Assembly (NCBI GenBank): GCA_963789495.1
Contig: CAWBLP010000003.1
Span: 1 to 64,000 of the forward strand
Direction: 5' to 3'
DNA from: CAWBLP01 sp963789495
GTDB lineage: Bacteria; Pseudomonadota; Alphaproteobacteria; Acetobacterales; Acetobacteraceae
DNA length: 64,000 nt
How positions within the stretch are numbered: the stretch's first letter is position 1; each line of letters starts with the position of its first letter. This document shows, piece by piece, positions 46,256 to 55,975 of this stretch. The notes under the pieces are model-generated. The model was given only the letters and a program-made list of their open reading frames with translations, was not told the origin of the DNA and searched no databases. Both the position numbers and the translations under genes were made by a program.

Positions 46256-48574
46256 CTACGAAGCCTTCGCCGAGTCCATCGCTGCCAGGACACGCGGCGG
46301 CGACATCGGCAGTTCGGTCATTCGCACGCCGACTGCGCGATGGATCGCGTTGGCGATCGCGGCCATCGGCGGGCAGATGTTCACCTCGCCCACGCCCTTC
46401 GCGCCGTAGGGATGCGCCGGGTTCGGAACCTCCACCAGCACCGTGTCGATCATGGGAAGATCGGACGCCACCGGGCAGCGGTAGTCCAGGAACCCGGCAT
46501 TATCGAGCTGGCCCTTCGCGTTGTAGATGTATTCCTCGTTCAACGCCCAGCCGATGCCCTGCACGACACCGCCCTGGATCTGGCCCTCCACGTAGCTGGG
46601 ATGGATAGCCTTGCCGACATCCTGTGCGGCAACGAAACGCAGGATGGTGACGCGGCCGGTTTCCGGATCCACTTCCACGTCGCAGAACTGGGTGGAGAAT
46701 CCAGGTGCCTGGCCGCCGGCATTCACCGACGATGCAGCAACGATGGGGCCGCCGGTGGCCGCCGCCTTCGCCGCCAGTTCCTTCAGCGACAGCGGCTTGA
46801 AGTCGCCGACATTGCTGCCGGCCGGCTTGGCATGGCCATCTTCCCAGATCACACCTTCAGGATCGACATCCCAGATGACTGCGGCGCGTTTGCACAGCTC
46901 CTTGATCACCGACTTGGTGCCGTTCACCACCGCGGTCCCGGTGGCGAAGGTCACGCGCGACCCGCCGGTTACATGGGTGTAGCCGACCGACCCCGTGTCG
47001 GCGACAATGGCACGCACTTGGTTGTAGTCGACACCCAGCGTCTCCGCTGCCATCAGCGCCATGGAGGCCCGTGAGCCGCCGACGTCGACGCTGCCGGTTG
47101 CCACCAGCACGGTGCCGTCGGCATTCACCTCGAGTGTCGCGCTGGATTCGCCACCGCCGTTGAACCAATAGCCAGAGGCGACGCCACGCCCCTGGTTCTT
47201 GCCCAGCTTCACCTTGTACGCCGGATGGTTCAGCAGCGCCTGGATGGTTTCCGAGTAGCCTTCATGCGCGTGCTTCGGGCCGAAGATGGTGGGCGTGCCG
47301 ATATGCACGGCGTTCTTCAGCCGCAGCTCCAGCGGGTCCATGCCGATCTGCTGGGCGCACATATCCAGCACGCTTTCCACCGCGAAGGCGGAGATCGGCG
47401 AGCCAGGTGCGCGATACGCCGCCGCTTTCGGACGGTTGCACACCACGTCGTAGCCGACCGCACGCATGTTCTCGATCGCGTACGGCGCATAGGCGCACAG
47501 GCAGCCGTTCATCACCGGCGAGCCGGGGAAAGCGCCAGCCTGGAACTTGAAGATTCCGTCCGCGGCGGTGATCGTGCCATCCTTCTTGACGCCGATCTTC
47601 ACCCACATGGAGGAGCCGGAGGTCGGGCCGCTGCCCTTGAACACCTCATCGCGGCTCATCACCAGGCGCACCGGACGACCGGACTTCTGCGACAGCTTCG
47701 CGGCCACTGGATCGAGATAGGTCACGGTCTTACCGCCGAACCCGCCGCCGATCTCGGCCGCGTAGACGCGGAGATCGCCGAGCTTTAGGCCGAGCAGCTG
47801 CGCGGTGAGGGCACGCATCTGGAAGTGGCCTTGGCTGGAGGTCCAGATCTCGCCCTGGCCATCCGGATCGATCCGCGCGACGCAGGCGTGCGGCTCGATA
47901 TAGGCCTGATGGACGGCGGCGGTCTTGAACTCCTTCTCGATCACGATGTCAGCGGCGGCGAACCCTTTGTCGAGATCGCCGATCGCGAATTCCAGCCGCT
48001 TGGAGATGTTGGACGGCTTGGTCGGCGCCGGCTCGACGCCGCGGGTGATCATGTCCTCGAACAGCAGTGGCGCGTCCGGCTTCATCGCGTCGTCGACGTC
48101 GATCGCGTGCGGCAGCACCTCGTAATCGACCTCGATCAGCGCCAGGGCCTCTTCGGCGATGCTCGGGCTCATCGCAGCGACTGCGGCGACGGCATGGCCT
48201 TCGTACAGCGCCTTCTCTCGCGCCATCACATTGCGCGTGACATGCCAGAAGTTCACGGCGACACGCTCGGGGCCGATATATTCGAACTTCTGCTCGGGGA
48301 AATCCTTTGCCGTCATCACGGCTTTCACGCCGGGCAGCGCTTCCGCCTTGGATGTATCGATCGAGCGGATCCGCGCATGGGCATGCGGTGACCGCAGCAC
48401 GCGCCCGAAGATCATGCCGGGCACCTTCAGGTCGGCGCCGTACATCGCACGTCCGGTGACCTTGGGGATACCGTCGGGACGGATCGGCCGCGTACCCACC
48501 CACTTGAAGCGCTTCAGCTCATTCACATTCACTGTGTCGTCCACGGCCACCTCACTTGGTTTTTTCCCCGCCAT
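46256..48574 (-). CDS. Xanthine dehydrogenase-family molybdopterin-binding subunit
   Basis: A 772-residue large subunit of the molybdenum hydroxylase family. N-terminal substrate domain: MFGRVLRSPHAHARIRSIDTSK-like stretch (IFGRVLRSPHAHARIRSID) and VAAVAAMSPSIAEEALALIEV. Molybdopterin-binding domain: QGHFQMRALTAQLLGL, AEIGGGFGGKTVTYLDP, AAYRAPGSPISAFAVES and the C-terminal PYGAKGVGEVNICPPMAAIANA, whose Gly-Glu (KGVGEVN) supplies the catalytic Glu. The small 2Fe-2S subunit and FAD subunit normally co-encoded are absent next to it. The substrate is unknown. Confidence 0.9.
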   Translation of the reverse strand: MAGKKPSEVAVDDTVNVNELKRFKWVGTRPIRPDGIPKVTGRAMYGADLKVPGMIFGRVLRSPHAHARIRSIDTSKAEALPGVKAVMTAKDFPEQKFEYIGPERVAVNFWHVTRNVMAREKALYEGHAVAAVAAMSPSIAEEALALIEVDYEVLPHAIDVDDAMKPDAPLLFEDMITRGVEPAPTKPSNISKRLEFAIGDLDKGFAAADIVIEKEFKTAAVHQAYIEPHACVARIDPDGQGEIWTSSQGHFQMRALTAQLLGLKLGDLRVYAAEIGGGFGGKTVTYLDPVAAKLSQKSGRPVRLVMSRDEVFKGSGPTSGSSMWVKIGVKKDGTITAADGIFKFQAGAFPGSPVMNGCLCAYAPYAIENMRAVGYDVVCNRPKAAAYRAPGSPISAFAVESVLDMCAQQIGMDPLELRLKNAVHIGTPTIFGPKHAHEGYSETIQALLNHPAYKVKLGKNQGRGVASGYWFNGGGESSATLEVNADGTVLVATGSVDVGGSRASMALMAAETLGVDYNQVRAIVADTGSVGYTHVTGGSRVTFATGTAVVNGTKSVIKELCKRAAVIWDVDPEGVIWEDGHAKPAGSNVGDFKPLSLKELAAKAAATGGPIVAASSVNAGGQAPGFSTQFCDVEVDPETGRVTILRFVAAQDVGKAIHPSYVEGQIQGGVVQGIGWALNEEYIYNAKGQLDNAGFLDYRCPVASDLPMIDTVLVEVPNPAHPYGAKGVGEVNICPPMAAIANAIHRAVGVRMTELPMSPPRVLAAMDSAKAS

Positions 48575-48694
48575 CGGCCGCGCACGAACTATCGCCCGCA
48601 GCGCCGGCCATCCGGGGGAGCGTAACGCCGGGGCGGGTGGGGCGCAACGCGGGCGACCTGCGGCTGGGCCGGATGGAGGACCGGCGCAGGCCCA

Positions 48695-49495
48695 TCATGC
48701 GGTCTGCCGGGCGTAATGCTGCACGAAGCGGGCCCCCAGCGCGGTGACCGCCTCCACCAGCTTCGCGCCGGTTTCCGCCGAACAGCCGCGCGCATCGGCG
48801 CCGAACACCGCGTCCGGCGTGATTTCCGACAACTCGATCGGCACGTCGATCTCCGCCCCTTCGAAGCTGGCGGTGCCGAAGCCGGTGACCTTCATGCCGT
48901 GGATGTCCGGCGCGTCGTGCGGCGGCGGGGTGAAGTCCGGGCGCATCCAGTCGGGGAACAGATGGGTCGCGATCGAGGTCAGCGGATCGCCGCCATGACC
49001 GCTGGTGCGCTGCGTCGCCTCCGCCCCGAGCAAGGACGGCATCAGCCCGCGGGCGATCTTCCACAGATAGAAGCTGGGGATCAGCACCCGCTGCGCCCGC
49101 CAGATCTCCCGCGCGGTATCCAGCACCGCCTGCGTATTGCCGGCGTGGCCGTTCACCACGATCAGCCGGCTGATGTCGTGGCGCATCAGGCAGGCGAACA
49201 TGTCGCGCAGCACGGCGCGGAAGGTCTCCTGGGTCAGTGAGATGCCGCCTGGCGCGGTGCCGAAGAAGTCCGCGCCGCCATAGGCCAGCACCGGGGCCAC
49301 CAGCGTGCGCGTGCCGGCCTCGCTGGCGCGTTCGGCGATCAGTTCGGCCATGCGTTCGGCGGACAGGTAGTCGCCCATCGGCGCGTGCGGGCCCTGATCC
49401 TCGAAACTGCCCAGCGGCAGCAGGATCACGGGACGCTCCGGCAACAGGTCGCGCAGCTCGCGGGCGGTGATCTCGCCCATCCGGTATTTGGTCAT
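48695..49495 (-). CDS. Creatininase-family amidohydrolase
   Basis: A 266-residue protein of the creatininase/FAPy-deformylase superfamily. Metal-binding residues are in LPLGSFEDQGPHAPMGDYL (Glu, His, Asp) and HGAGNTQ-like NGHAGNTQAVLDT (His) with a later Glu. The order fits the zinc/manganese amidohydrolase fold. The start at 49495 overlaps the M20 stop (ATGA). The two are a coupled pair for amide or imide hydrolysis. Confidence 0.88.
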   Translation of the reverse strand: MTKYRMGEITARELRDLLPERPVILLPLGSFEDQGPHAPMGDYLSAERMAELIAERASEAGTRTLVAPVLAYGGADFFGTAPGGISLTQETFRAVLRDMFACLMRHDISRLIVVNGHAGNTQAVLDTAREIWRAQRVLIPSFYLWKIARGLMPSLLGAEATQRTSGHGGDPLTSIATHLFPDWMRPDFTPPPHDAPDIHGMKVTGFGTASFEGAEIDVPIELSEITPDAVFGADARGCSAETGAKLVEAVTALGARFVQHYARQTA

Positions 49496-50682
49496 GCCAG
49501 CAGCTCCAACGCGGCGCGCGACAATGCCTGCACGCCCAGGCCGATGCAGCGTTCGTCGGGCTGGTAGCCGGAGTTGTGCAGCCGATCCTCCCGTCCCGGC
49601 TGCGACGAGCCGACCCGCAACTGGAAGCCGGGCACGAGTTCCGCCATCAGCGCGAAGTCCTCGCCGCCCAGGCTGGGTTCGCCCTGCGTGATCACCGCGC
49701 CGCACTGGCTGCGCACCGCCGCGACCGACGGGTTCAGCACGCGGTCGTCGTTGACCAAGGGCGGCACACCGCGGCGATACGACACCTCGCAGCGCACCCG
49801 CATGCCGGCCAGCATGCCGGTGGCGAGGCGGTGGATCGCGGCTTCCGCCGCATCGCGCGCGTCCGGGTGCAGCGTGCGGACGGTGCCTTTGATGGCGCAG
49901 CTGTCGGGGATGATGTTGTAGGTGGTGCCGCCCTGGATCGCGCCGACCGTCACCACGGCCGGCCACAGCGGTGGCAGCTCCCGCGACACCACGGTCTGCA
50001 ATTGTGCCACGAGCATGGCGGCGGCGATGATCGGGTCGATCGTGGTGTCGGGGTGGGCGGCATGGCCGGACTTGCCGTGCACCACGATGTCGAACCGGTC
50101 CGACGCGGCCAGGCAGGCGCCGTGCACGTAGCCGAACGTGCCGACCGGCATGTCCGGATGATTGTGGAAGCCGAGGGCGAGGTCGACCTTCGGGCCGTCC
50201 ATCACGCCGTCCCGGATCATGGCCTGCATTCCGCCCAGCCCTTCCTCGGCCGGCTGGAACACCAGCTTCACCGTGCCGGCGAGCTGCGGCGCCAGCTCCT
50301 TCAGCACCGCGGCGACGCCCAACAGGGTGGTGGTGTGGATGTCGTGGCCGCAGGCATGCATCAGCCCGGGCGTGGTGCTGGCGAAGGGCAGGCCGGTGGC
50401 CTCCAGGATCGGCAGCGCATCCATGTCGGCGCGGATCGCCAGCACCGGGCCGGGGCGCCCGCCCTCGATCAGCCCGACCACGCCGGTCTTGCCGATGCCG
50501 GTCCGGTGCGGAATGCCCAGCCGCTGCAGCTCCGCGGCGACGATGCCGGCGGTGCGGACCTCCTCGAAGCCGAGCTCCGGGTGGGCGTGGATGTCGCGGC
50601 GGGTTTCGATCAGCCGCGGTTCGATCGCTTCCGTGAGGCCGCTGATCGCGGTGGTGGGGTCATTGGGCAGGGTGGAGGACAT
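49492..50682 (-). CDS. M20-family amidohydrolase (hippurate hydrolase-like)
   Basis: A 396-residue metallo-aminoacylase. Metal and catalytic motifs are RADMDALPI, HACGHDIHTTT and QPAEEGLGGM (two Glu), GFHNHPDM, and HSG-type dimerisation residues. It closely fits the IAA-amino-acid/hippurate hydrolase group, which removes N-acyl amino acids. It heads a minus-strand run with the creatininase-family protein and the molybdopterin dehydrogenase subunit. Start MSSTLPNDPTTA at 50682. Confidence 0.9.
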   Translation of the reverse strand: MSSTLPNDPTTAISGLTEAIEPRLIETRRDIHAHPELGFEEVRTAGIVAAELQRLGIPHRTGIGKTGVVGLIEGGRPGPVLAIRADMDALPILEATGLPFASTTPGLMHACGHDIHTTTLLGVAAVLKELAPQLAGTVKLVFQPAEEGLGGMQAMIRDGVMDGPKVDLALGFHNHPDMPVGTFGYVHGACLAASDRFDIVVHGKSGHAAHPDTTIDPIIAAAMLVAQLQTVVSRELPPLWPAVVTVGAIQGGTTYNIIPDSCAIKGTVRTLHPDARDAAEAAIHRLATGMLAGMRVRCEVSYRRGVPPLVNDDRVLNPSVAAVRSQCGAVITQGEPSLGGEDFALMAELVPGFQLRVGSSQPGREDRLHNSGYQPDERCIGLGVQALSRAALELLA

Positions 50683-50763
50683 GGCTGCGTCTTGGCTCCC
50701 GCTGGAGCCGCCATCTTGCGGAGCGGGAGGGGCACGGGCAAGGCGGCCGGCTCCGCGGGCGGA

Positions 50764-52277
50764 TCATCCCGAGGGCCTGCGACGGTCGGAGCCGCGGTGC
50801 GCCGGACCGGAGGCCGCGGCGTCACGGATGGCGGCGGCCTGGGCGACGGAACCCCAGCCCCCGACCAGACGCGCGGCTTCCGTCGTGGTGTAGCCGCTGG
50901 TGCGGGCCAGCAGCCGATCGCGCAGCCCGGGCTGTGCCAGCGGCGAAGCTGGCGGCAGCGTCTGCCACGGTGCATGGGCTGGTGCCGGGTCGGTCGTGCC
51001 GCGGCCGGCGTTCTGACCCGGCGGCGCTGCGTGTGGAGCGCCGGGGCGCCACGTCGCATGAGGTGGTGCCGCGGTTGGTGCCTCGGTCGGCTGGCCGGGT
51101 TGCTGGCGGATCGTCGGGCGGCGGGAGGCACAGCACCCGGTCTCGGCCTCAGCCCGCGCTTCGGCGCCGATGGCCGGGGCCGTGTCGGCGGGTGCCGGCC
51201 ACGGTGCATGGCGTGCTGCCGCAGCCTGCGGTTCGGCGCGCGTGGCATCGGCCGGCGACGGATGGGATGGGTCCTCGGTCTGCCACGGTGCATGCGGTGG
51301 TGCCGCGTTCGGCGCGATGCCGGCACCGGCGGGCAGCGGCGCCTCGACCAATTGCGGCAACGCCGGGGAGCTGGCCGTCGCGGTGGCGGTTCCGGCCGGC
51401 CAAGCCGTCAGGTCGGCGGTCCGCCACGGTGCATGCGGTGGTGCCGCGCCTGGTTCGATGCCGGCATCGGCGGGCGGCGGCGTCTCGACCAATTGCGGCA
51501 ACGCCGGGGACTCGCTGTCGCAGCGGCGGCGGGCGGCAAAATCGGCAGGTCGGCGGTCTGCCACGTTGCAAGGGCTGCTGCCGCGCTCCGTGCCGGTTCG
51601 GCTGGCGCGCCACCCGGCGCCGGTTGGGCAGGCTCGGGCGGCTGCCACGGTGCATCGGGTGGTGCCACGGTTTCCCGGGCCTGCGCCTGCGATGGAGCCG
51701 ATGACATGTCCGCCGACCCAGGCCAGATCATCGCTCGGCCCAGCCGCCGGTCGGCCTTGATGCATGCGATGGCGTGTTGCCACGGGGCGATCCGAGCGGC
51801 CTCGGCGCGCGCCGAGGCGCGATCCACCAGCCGGGAGGGCGGCGGCTGATCGGACCGCGGAAACGGCAGCGGCAGCAGTTCGGCGGGCATCTGCTGCAGT
51901 CGCGCCGCCAGGTCCGGCGGCAACGAGTCCAGATAGTGCACCGCCTGGCACAGCACGCGGCCGCGCCGGAGGTCCTGGCCGATATGGCGATGCCAGACCA
52001 GCGCCTCCGCAGTGTAAAGGCCGGTCCTGGTGTGGGTGGCGCGCAGCCGCGCCAGCCCGGCCGCGGTGCGCGCGCCGGTGCTGGCGCCGCCATGCATGCG
52101 GCAGCGTGCTTTTCCGCGCATCGCCGGCGCCTGGCAGGGGCAGCCGGCGCGGGTGCGCGCGCCGCAGCGGGGCGCCAGGTTCGGGTTGCCGCGCGGGTTG
52201 CCGCTGCGCAGCGGGCCGGTGCGGGGGGCGGGCGGCTGCGGGGGTGGGTTGTGGTCCGGGGCGGTGGTCGCTTGCAT
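50764..52277 (-). pseudogene. HGG-motif protein with PPHAPW repeats (frameshift likely)
   Basis: The start at 52277 (MQATTAPDHNPPPQP) leads to a conserved Cys-rich block (CGARTRAGCPCQAP, then CRMHGGASTGARTAAG), the HGGxxxG hallmark of an alphaproteobacterial family of unknown function that looks like a zinc-binding or DNA-binding module. Then comes a helical middle, and from about residue 215 a long low-complexity tail in which H/D-A-P/T-W-Q/R recurs seven times (50961-51655). The end reads GLRDRLLARTSGYTTTEAARLVGG. The frame changes near 51525, so the tail may be frame-corrected or truncated. The repeats have a period of about 140 bases in part. Confidence 0.6.
50961..51655 (-). repeat. Degenerate tandem repeat, about 137-141 bp
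   Basis: On the plus strand, GCCACGGTGCATG-like segments recur at about 50964, 51050, 51190, 51282, 51423, 51560 and 51644. The middle units are joined by near-identical spacers (TCGACCAATTGCGGCAACGCCGG present twice, 141 bases apart). The phase follows the reading frame of the HGG-motif protein's tail. Coding repeat, not a CRISPR. Confidence 0.75.
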
Positions 52278-52813
52278 GGTCGGGTCTCGGGCCGTCTGTT
52301 GCTGGTTTGTTCCTACTACCATAGGACGCGTGGCGGAGGATAGGACAACCGTCCTGTGGCGGGAGGGGCCATTTGGGGTCGATGGCCGCGGGCATGCGCC
52401 GAGGCGGAGGACCTGCAGTCGCAGCGGCGGGGGCTGTCCCGGCCGGTTCCGTCGGTGACGGTTGACACCCAGCGTCGCGATGCGGGGCAAAAAGCCCGGC
52501 GCCTGTGGGTCAAGCCTTGGCGCAACCGACACCGCATCAGCGGCACGCACTGAAGGCACAAGCCGCTCTCCTCTACCACCAGCAAGCGGCGGCGCAGCGA
52601 GCGTTCTATGCCTCATCACCCGGCCGTGGCTGCCTGTCGTGGTGGCGGAAGCCGCGCAGATACGCTCCCTGCCCCGGAAGGCGGGATTCGCGCTCCACCA
52701 AGCTTCGCAGCCTATTCAGGCGGCTGGAGTTGCAGAGTGGAAGCCAGGCTTTGTTCTTCGGCCCTTTCGAGGGAGCGCCGCATCCCTGGCGTCCTAAGCA
52801 GATGGCAGGCCCC
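52278..52813. other. Gap of 536 bases, nothing recognised
   Basis: No frame here matches a known family. A plus-strand frame starting at 52505 (209 codons) is poorly supported and overlaps the next gene. A few palindromic patches occur, but none is convincing as a regulatory site. Confidence 0.4.
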
Positions 52814-53257
52814 CTACCGCGGTGGACTCATCTTCCGGAGGTCCGCTTCCAGCTCACCCAGCGCATCCCGGATCGCCTTCCCAGCCTGGAGCAGTTCCTC
52901 GACATGAACCGGTCGCCTCGTCGCATGTCTGACCGTCCAGAGCTTCGGAGTCTCGTAGGTGATGGCGCCGGGAACGACGGACGCGACAGCCTCGGCGAAG
53001 GCGCGGAATGGCGCCTTGGCATCGCCGATAGACCAGGGGATCTGCACTGCGCCGCTGCGCTCAAAGCCGAGCACAGCGAGTGTTCGCGAGCCCGACGTCA
53101 ACCTCAGTATGAGGACGTCACGCACGCTCCATGACACCGGCAATCCCTCACAACTTGCGAGGAAGGCGAGCATCCGGTCGGGCAGCTCTGCACTGATGCC
53201 TTCCAACTGGGCCAACCACTCGGGAGCCGATATCAGCGGCTTCCGCGGCGACCGCAC
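52814..53257 (-). CDS. Hypothetical protein, possibly part of the HNH gene
   Basis: A 147-residue reading with regular amphipathic pattern (GAVQIPWSIGDAKAPFRAFAEAVASV; EELLQAGKAIRDALGELEAD) and no recognised family. It begins inside the HNH reading: both cover 53148-53257. Removing a base near 53320 would join the HNH domain (ending WDGL) to this segment (CGSLANDNLLRQRSVQSATV). So it may be the C-terminal half of one two-domain protein. If separate, its start would be 53257. Confidence 0.5.
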   Translation of the reverse strand: MRSPRKPLISAPEWLAQLEGISAELPDRMLAFLASCEGLPVSWSVRDVLILRLTSGSRTLAVLGFERSGAVQIPWSIGDAKAPFRAFAEAVASVVPGAITYETPKLWTVRHATRRPVHVEELLQAGKAIRDALGELEADLRKMSPPR

Positions 53258-53937
53258 CGTAGCGGATTGTACAGACCTCTGCCTGAGCAGGTTGTCGTTG
53301 GCTAGGCTGCCGCAGTATCCGAATCAACCCATCCCACTTGTCGCGGTTCGGTAGGCGTTGCCGAGGATCAATGAGGCCCATCTGCTCGAGAAGATATCCG
53401 CCCCGTCCGAAGTTGCAAGGCCAGCACGCCGCTACGAGGTTGTCCATGTCGTTCGTCCCGCCACGGGCGTGAGGAACGACATGGTCTAGCGTCGCCGAAA
53501 CGTAGAGGAAGGCGGCATGCAGGGCAGCGTTTGGCCCTTGCCAGCACAGTGCGTCAGGCACGGCAATCGCCAGTGCCTTGCGTGCGGGGGGCACGACAAG
53601 TCGTACGCCGCAGAAGCGGCAGCGCCATCCATCGCGAGCGAAGACCTGGTCTGTCACCGCTTTACCCGGCATGCGGAGCAGCGACTTGTCCGTTTTCGGC
53701 TGCAAGGGGACGCTGCGGAGACGGTGAATTTCACGGTCGAGGGGGGCCCATCGCACGCACAGCCAAGTCTCTGAGCACGGAGATATTTGCATGACGCAGA
53801 TGGTAACGTGCCCGGTCATGTTCTCCGATAAGCACTGCCTCAGCTGCCTGCTCGAGGGAGTCCACTGCAATGTCGAGTTCGGGGACGGGTGGAATCAGGC
53901 AATTCCGCGGTGCCCAGAACTCAGCATCGTTACTCAT
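53148..53937 (-). pseudogene. HNH endonuclease with N-terminal helical domain (frameshifted)
   Basis: The N-terminal segment MSNDAEFWAPRNCLIPP (ATG 53937) and the nuclease lie in different frames. Removing one C from a C6 run at 53741-53746 gives RAMGPLDREIHRLRSVPL, joining them. The HNH core is DGWRCRFCG, then TLDHVVPHARGG, then NDMDNLVAACWPCNFGRG: two CxxC zinc pairs and the His-Asn-His signature, as in HNH nucleases of defence or mobile-element contexts. It may end in the 147-residue segment at 52814-53257. Confidence 0.7.
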
Positions 53938-54131
53938 GTGGCCTCTACCCGATTTAGGACGAAGCCACGCCACAAGCGCATTGATATGCGCTCAGCGGAG
54001 CCCACTCACCGTGTTTGCAGGTGGCAAGATTGTTCAATCAGTGCCGCCTCTCGGGATGAGCGTCAGGCTGCGGGACAGTGTGGCTAAAACACCTCGCACC
54101 GCCTTCGAACCTTCAGGCCTCTGCCGCCCCC

Positions 54132-55487
54132 TTACCGCGCGTGTTTCCAATCCCCAATCGCGGGACGTACCAAGCCCAGATTCTCCCGCAACGTCGCGCC
54201 CGCGTAATCCATGTGCAGCAGACCGCGGCGCTGCAATTCCGGCGTGATGTATTTGGCGAAATCCTCGTACGACCCCGGCACGTGCGACGCCGCCACGACA
54301 AACCCGTCGCAGGCGCGGCCCTCGAACCATTCCTCCATGCCGTCCACCACGTCCTTCGCACTGCCGACGAAGCGTGGATGGTCGCGGAACGTGCCGCGCT
54401 GGGTCACCTGCATGAAGTCGCGCGTGGTGGGATTGCGTTTGCCGAGCACGCGGTAGACGCGATCGCGCATGCCTTGCGCGCCGGTCCACTCGCGAATTTC
54501 CTCCTCGCTCCACGGCTCGTCGACCGGCTTCTTGGCCAGATCGACGTTCAGCACCTCGCACAGCAGCGACAACTGGTCGATCTCTTTCGGCAGGCTGTCG
54601 ATCAATGCGGCCTTGTCCTCGGCTTCCGCGCGCGTCTCCGCCACCACGTGATACACGCCGGCATTGACGAACACCTTGTCGGGATCGCGCCCGGCCTCGG
54701 CGACCTGCTGCTTGAAGGCGGCGTAGTCTTCTTTGCCGATTTTCAGGTTGTGGTAGACGACGAACACCAGTTCGGCCCAGCGCGCGGCGAATTTCCGGCC
54801 GCGTCCGCTCTGGCCGGCCTGGATGATCACCGGATGGCCTTGCGGGGAGCGCGGCACGGTGAACGGGCCGCGCGAGCGGAAATGGTTTCCGACGTAATCA
54901 AGTCGCCGCACCTTCTCGGGATGCGCGAACAGGCCGGACGCCTTGTCCAGCACGATCGCATCGTCATCCCACGAATCCCAATGGCCCATCACCACTTCCA
55001 TGAATTCGTCGGCACGCTCGTAGCGGGCGTCGTGCTCGCCATGGGACAGCTTGCCCATGTTATGCGCCTCGCCGTCATTCATCGATGTCACGACATTCCA
55101 GGCCGCTCGGCCATTGGTCATCAGATCCAGCGTCTGGAACACGCGCGCGACGTGGAACGGCTCGTAATAGGTGGTGGTGTAGGTGGAGCCGAGGCCGAGC
55201 TTTTCGGTGGCCATGCCCATGACGGTGAGGATGGTGACGGGGTCCATCTTCACGCAGCGGATGCCGTTGGCGACGGTGGAGGCATGGTCGCCGCCGAACC
55301 GGTCGGGCATCGCCAGCCGGTCGTCGAAGAAACCGAGGTGGAATTTTCCCGCCTCCAGCGCGCGGCCGATACGGCGGTAGTATTCGGCCGAGGTGAAGTC
55401 GGGTGCCGCCTCGGGATGGCGCCACGAGCCGACGAAGTTGGTGCAGTTCTGCGCCTGGAGGAATCCGACGAGTGTCATCTGGCGCAT
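54132..55487 (-). CDS. NtaA/SnaA/DszA-type flavin monooxygenase
   Basis: A 451-residue LLM-class enzyme of the NtaA/DszA subgroup, usually dependent on a separate flavin reductase. Typical stretches are GFLQAQNCTNFVGSWRHP, LTVMGMATEKLGLGSTYTTTYYEPFHVAR, NGRAAWNVVTSMND, and PRSPQGHPVIIQAGQSGRGR. The start at 55487 (MRQMTLVGF) has GGAGC before it. Known members oxidise nitrilotriacetate, EDTA or sulfones, and the substrate here is unknown. It is the second luciferase-like oxygenase in the window. Confidence 0.88.
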   Translation of the reverse strand: MRQMTLVGFLQAQNCTNFVGSWRHPEAAPDFTSAEYYRRIGRALEAGKFHLGFFDDRLAMPDRFGGDHASTVANGIRCVKMDPVTILTVMGMATEKLGLGSTYTTTYYEPFHVARVFQTLDLMTNGRAAWNVVTSMNDGEAHNMGKLSHGEHDARYERADEFMEVVMGHWDSWDDDAIVLDKASGLFAHPEKVRRLDYVGNHFRSRGPFTVPRSPQGHPVIIQAGQSGRGRKFAARWAELVFVVYHNLKIGKEDYAAFKQQVAEAGRDPDKVFVNAGVYHVVAETRAEAEDKAALIDSLPKEIDQLSLLCEVLNVDLAKKPVDEPWSEEEIREWTGAQGMRDRVYRVLGKRNPTTRDFMQVTQRGTFRDHPRFVGSAKDVVDGMEEWFEGRACDGFVVAASHVPGSYEDFAKYITPELQRRGLLHMDYAGATLRENLGLVRPAIGDWKHAR

Positions 55488-55660
55488 GGGGTGCTCCGGC
55501 GGTGAGGGGTCTGCGTTGCCGGTATTGGACCCTGCCGTCGCCGGCACCGCAAGCGGCAGGCCCGGAGCGCGGGACAATCGCCATTTGGTGGCGGTGCGGG
55601 AGGACAGGCTTGATTGGGTGCGAAGCGCGGGTAGGTCCCGGGCAGGGTGGGACAACAACA

Positions 55661-55729
55661 AGCAAAGCTTTGCTTCGCTGCGGTGCGCGCCAGACTGGGG
55701 CGTTCTCATCTTGGCCACCGGCCGGTCGT
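55661..55729 (+). repeat. Interspersed repeat, copy 2
   Basis: AGCAAAGCTTTGCTTCGCT followed by GCGGTGCGCGCC, GGGGCGTTCTCATC and GGCC-rich sequence. It matches 7451-7511 (reverse strand) base by base over most of 60 bases. It starts with a 14-base perfect palindrome AGCAAAGCTTTGCT. It lies in a 488-base gap between the monooxygenase and the NIPSNAP gene. Confidence 0.6.
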
Positions 55730-55975
55730 GCTGGGTCCGATACGATGACCATGCCGGAACGCCGGACGATGCCTGGTGCGGCAATCGCGTCAGAGCGAAT
55801 GATGGAAAAATCGGTTCGGTCCCGGCCTAACCGATAGCGCAGGACTTTCGCTGGATCGCCGACGATGCTGGCTGTCGTTCCCGGCTCGGATTTTGACGGC
55901 AGTCGCGACGTTGCGACTGCCGGTCGATGTCAGAACGTAGGACCGCCAGCCAGGCCGCCATCAAGCGAGGTCGCA

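Noticed and set aside
50961..51655. Possible CRISPR array
   Set aside because: Repeats are irregular in spacing, share reading-frame phase with a protein, and have related rather than unique spacers.
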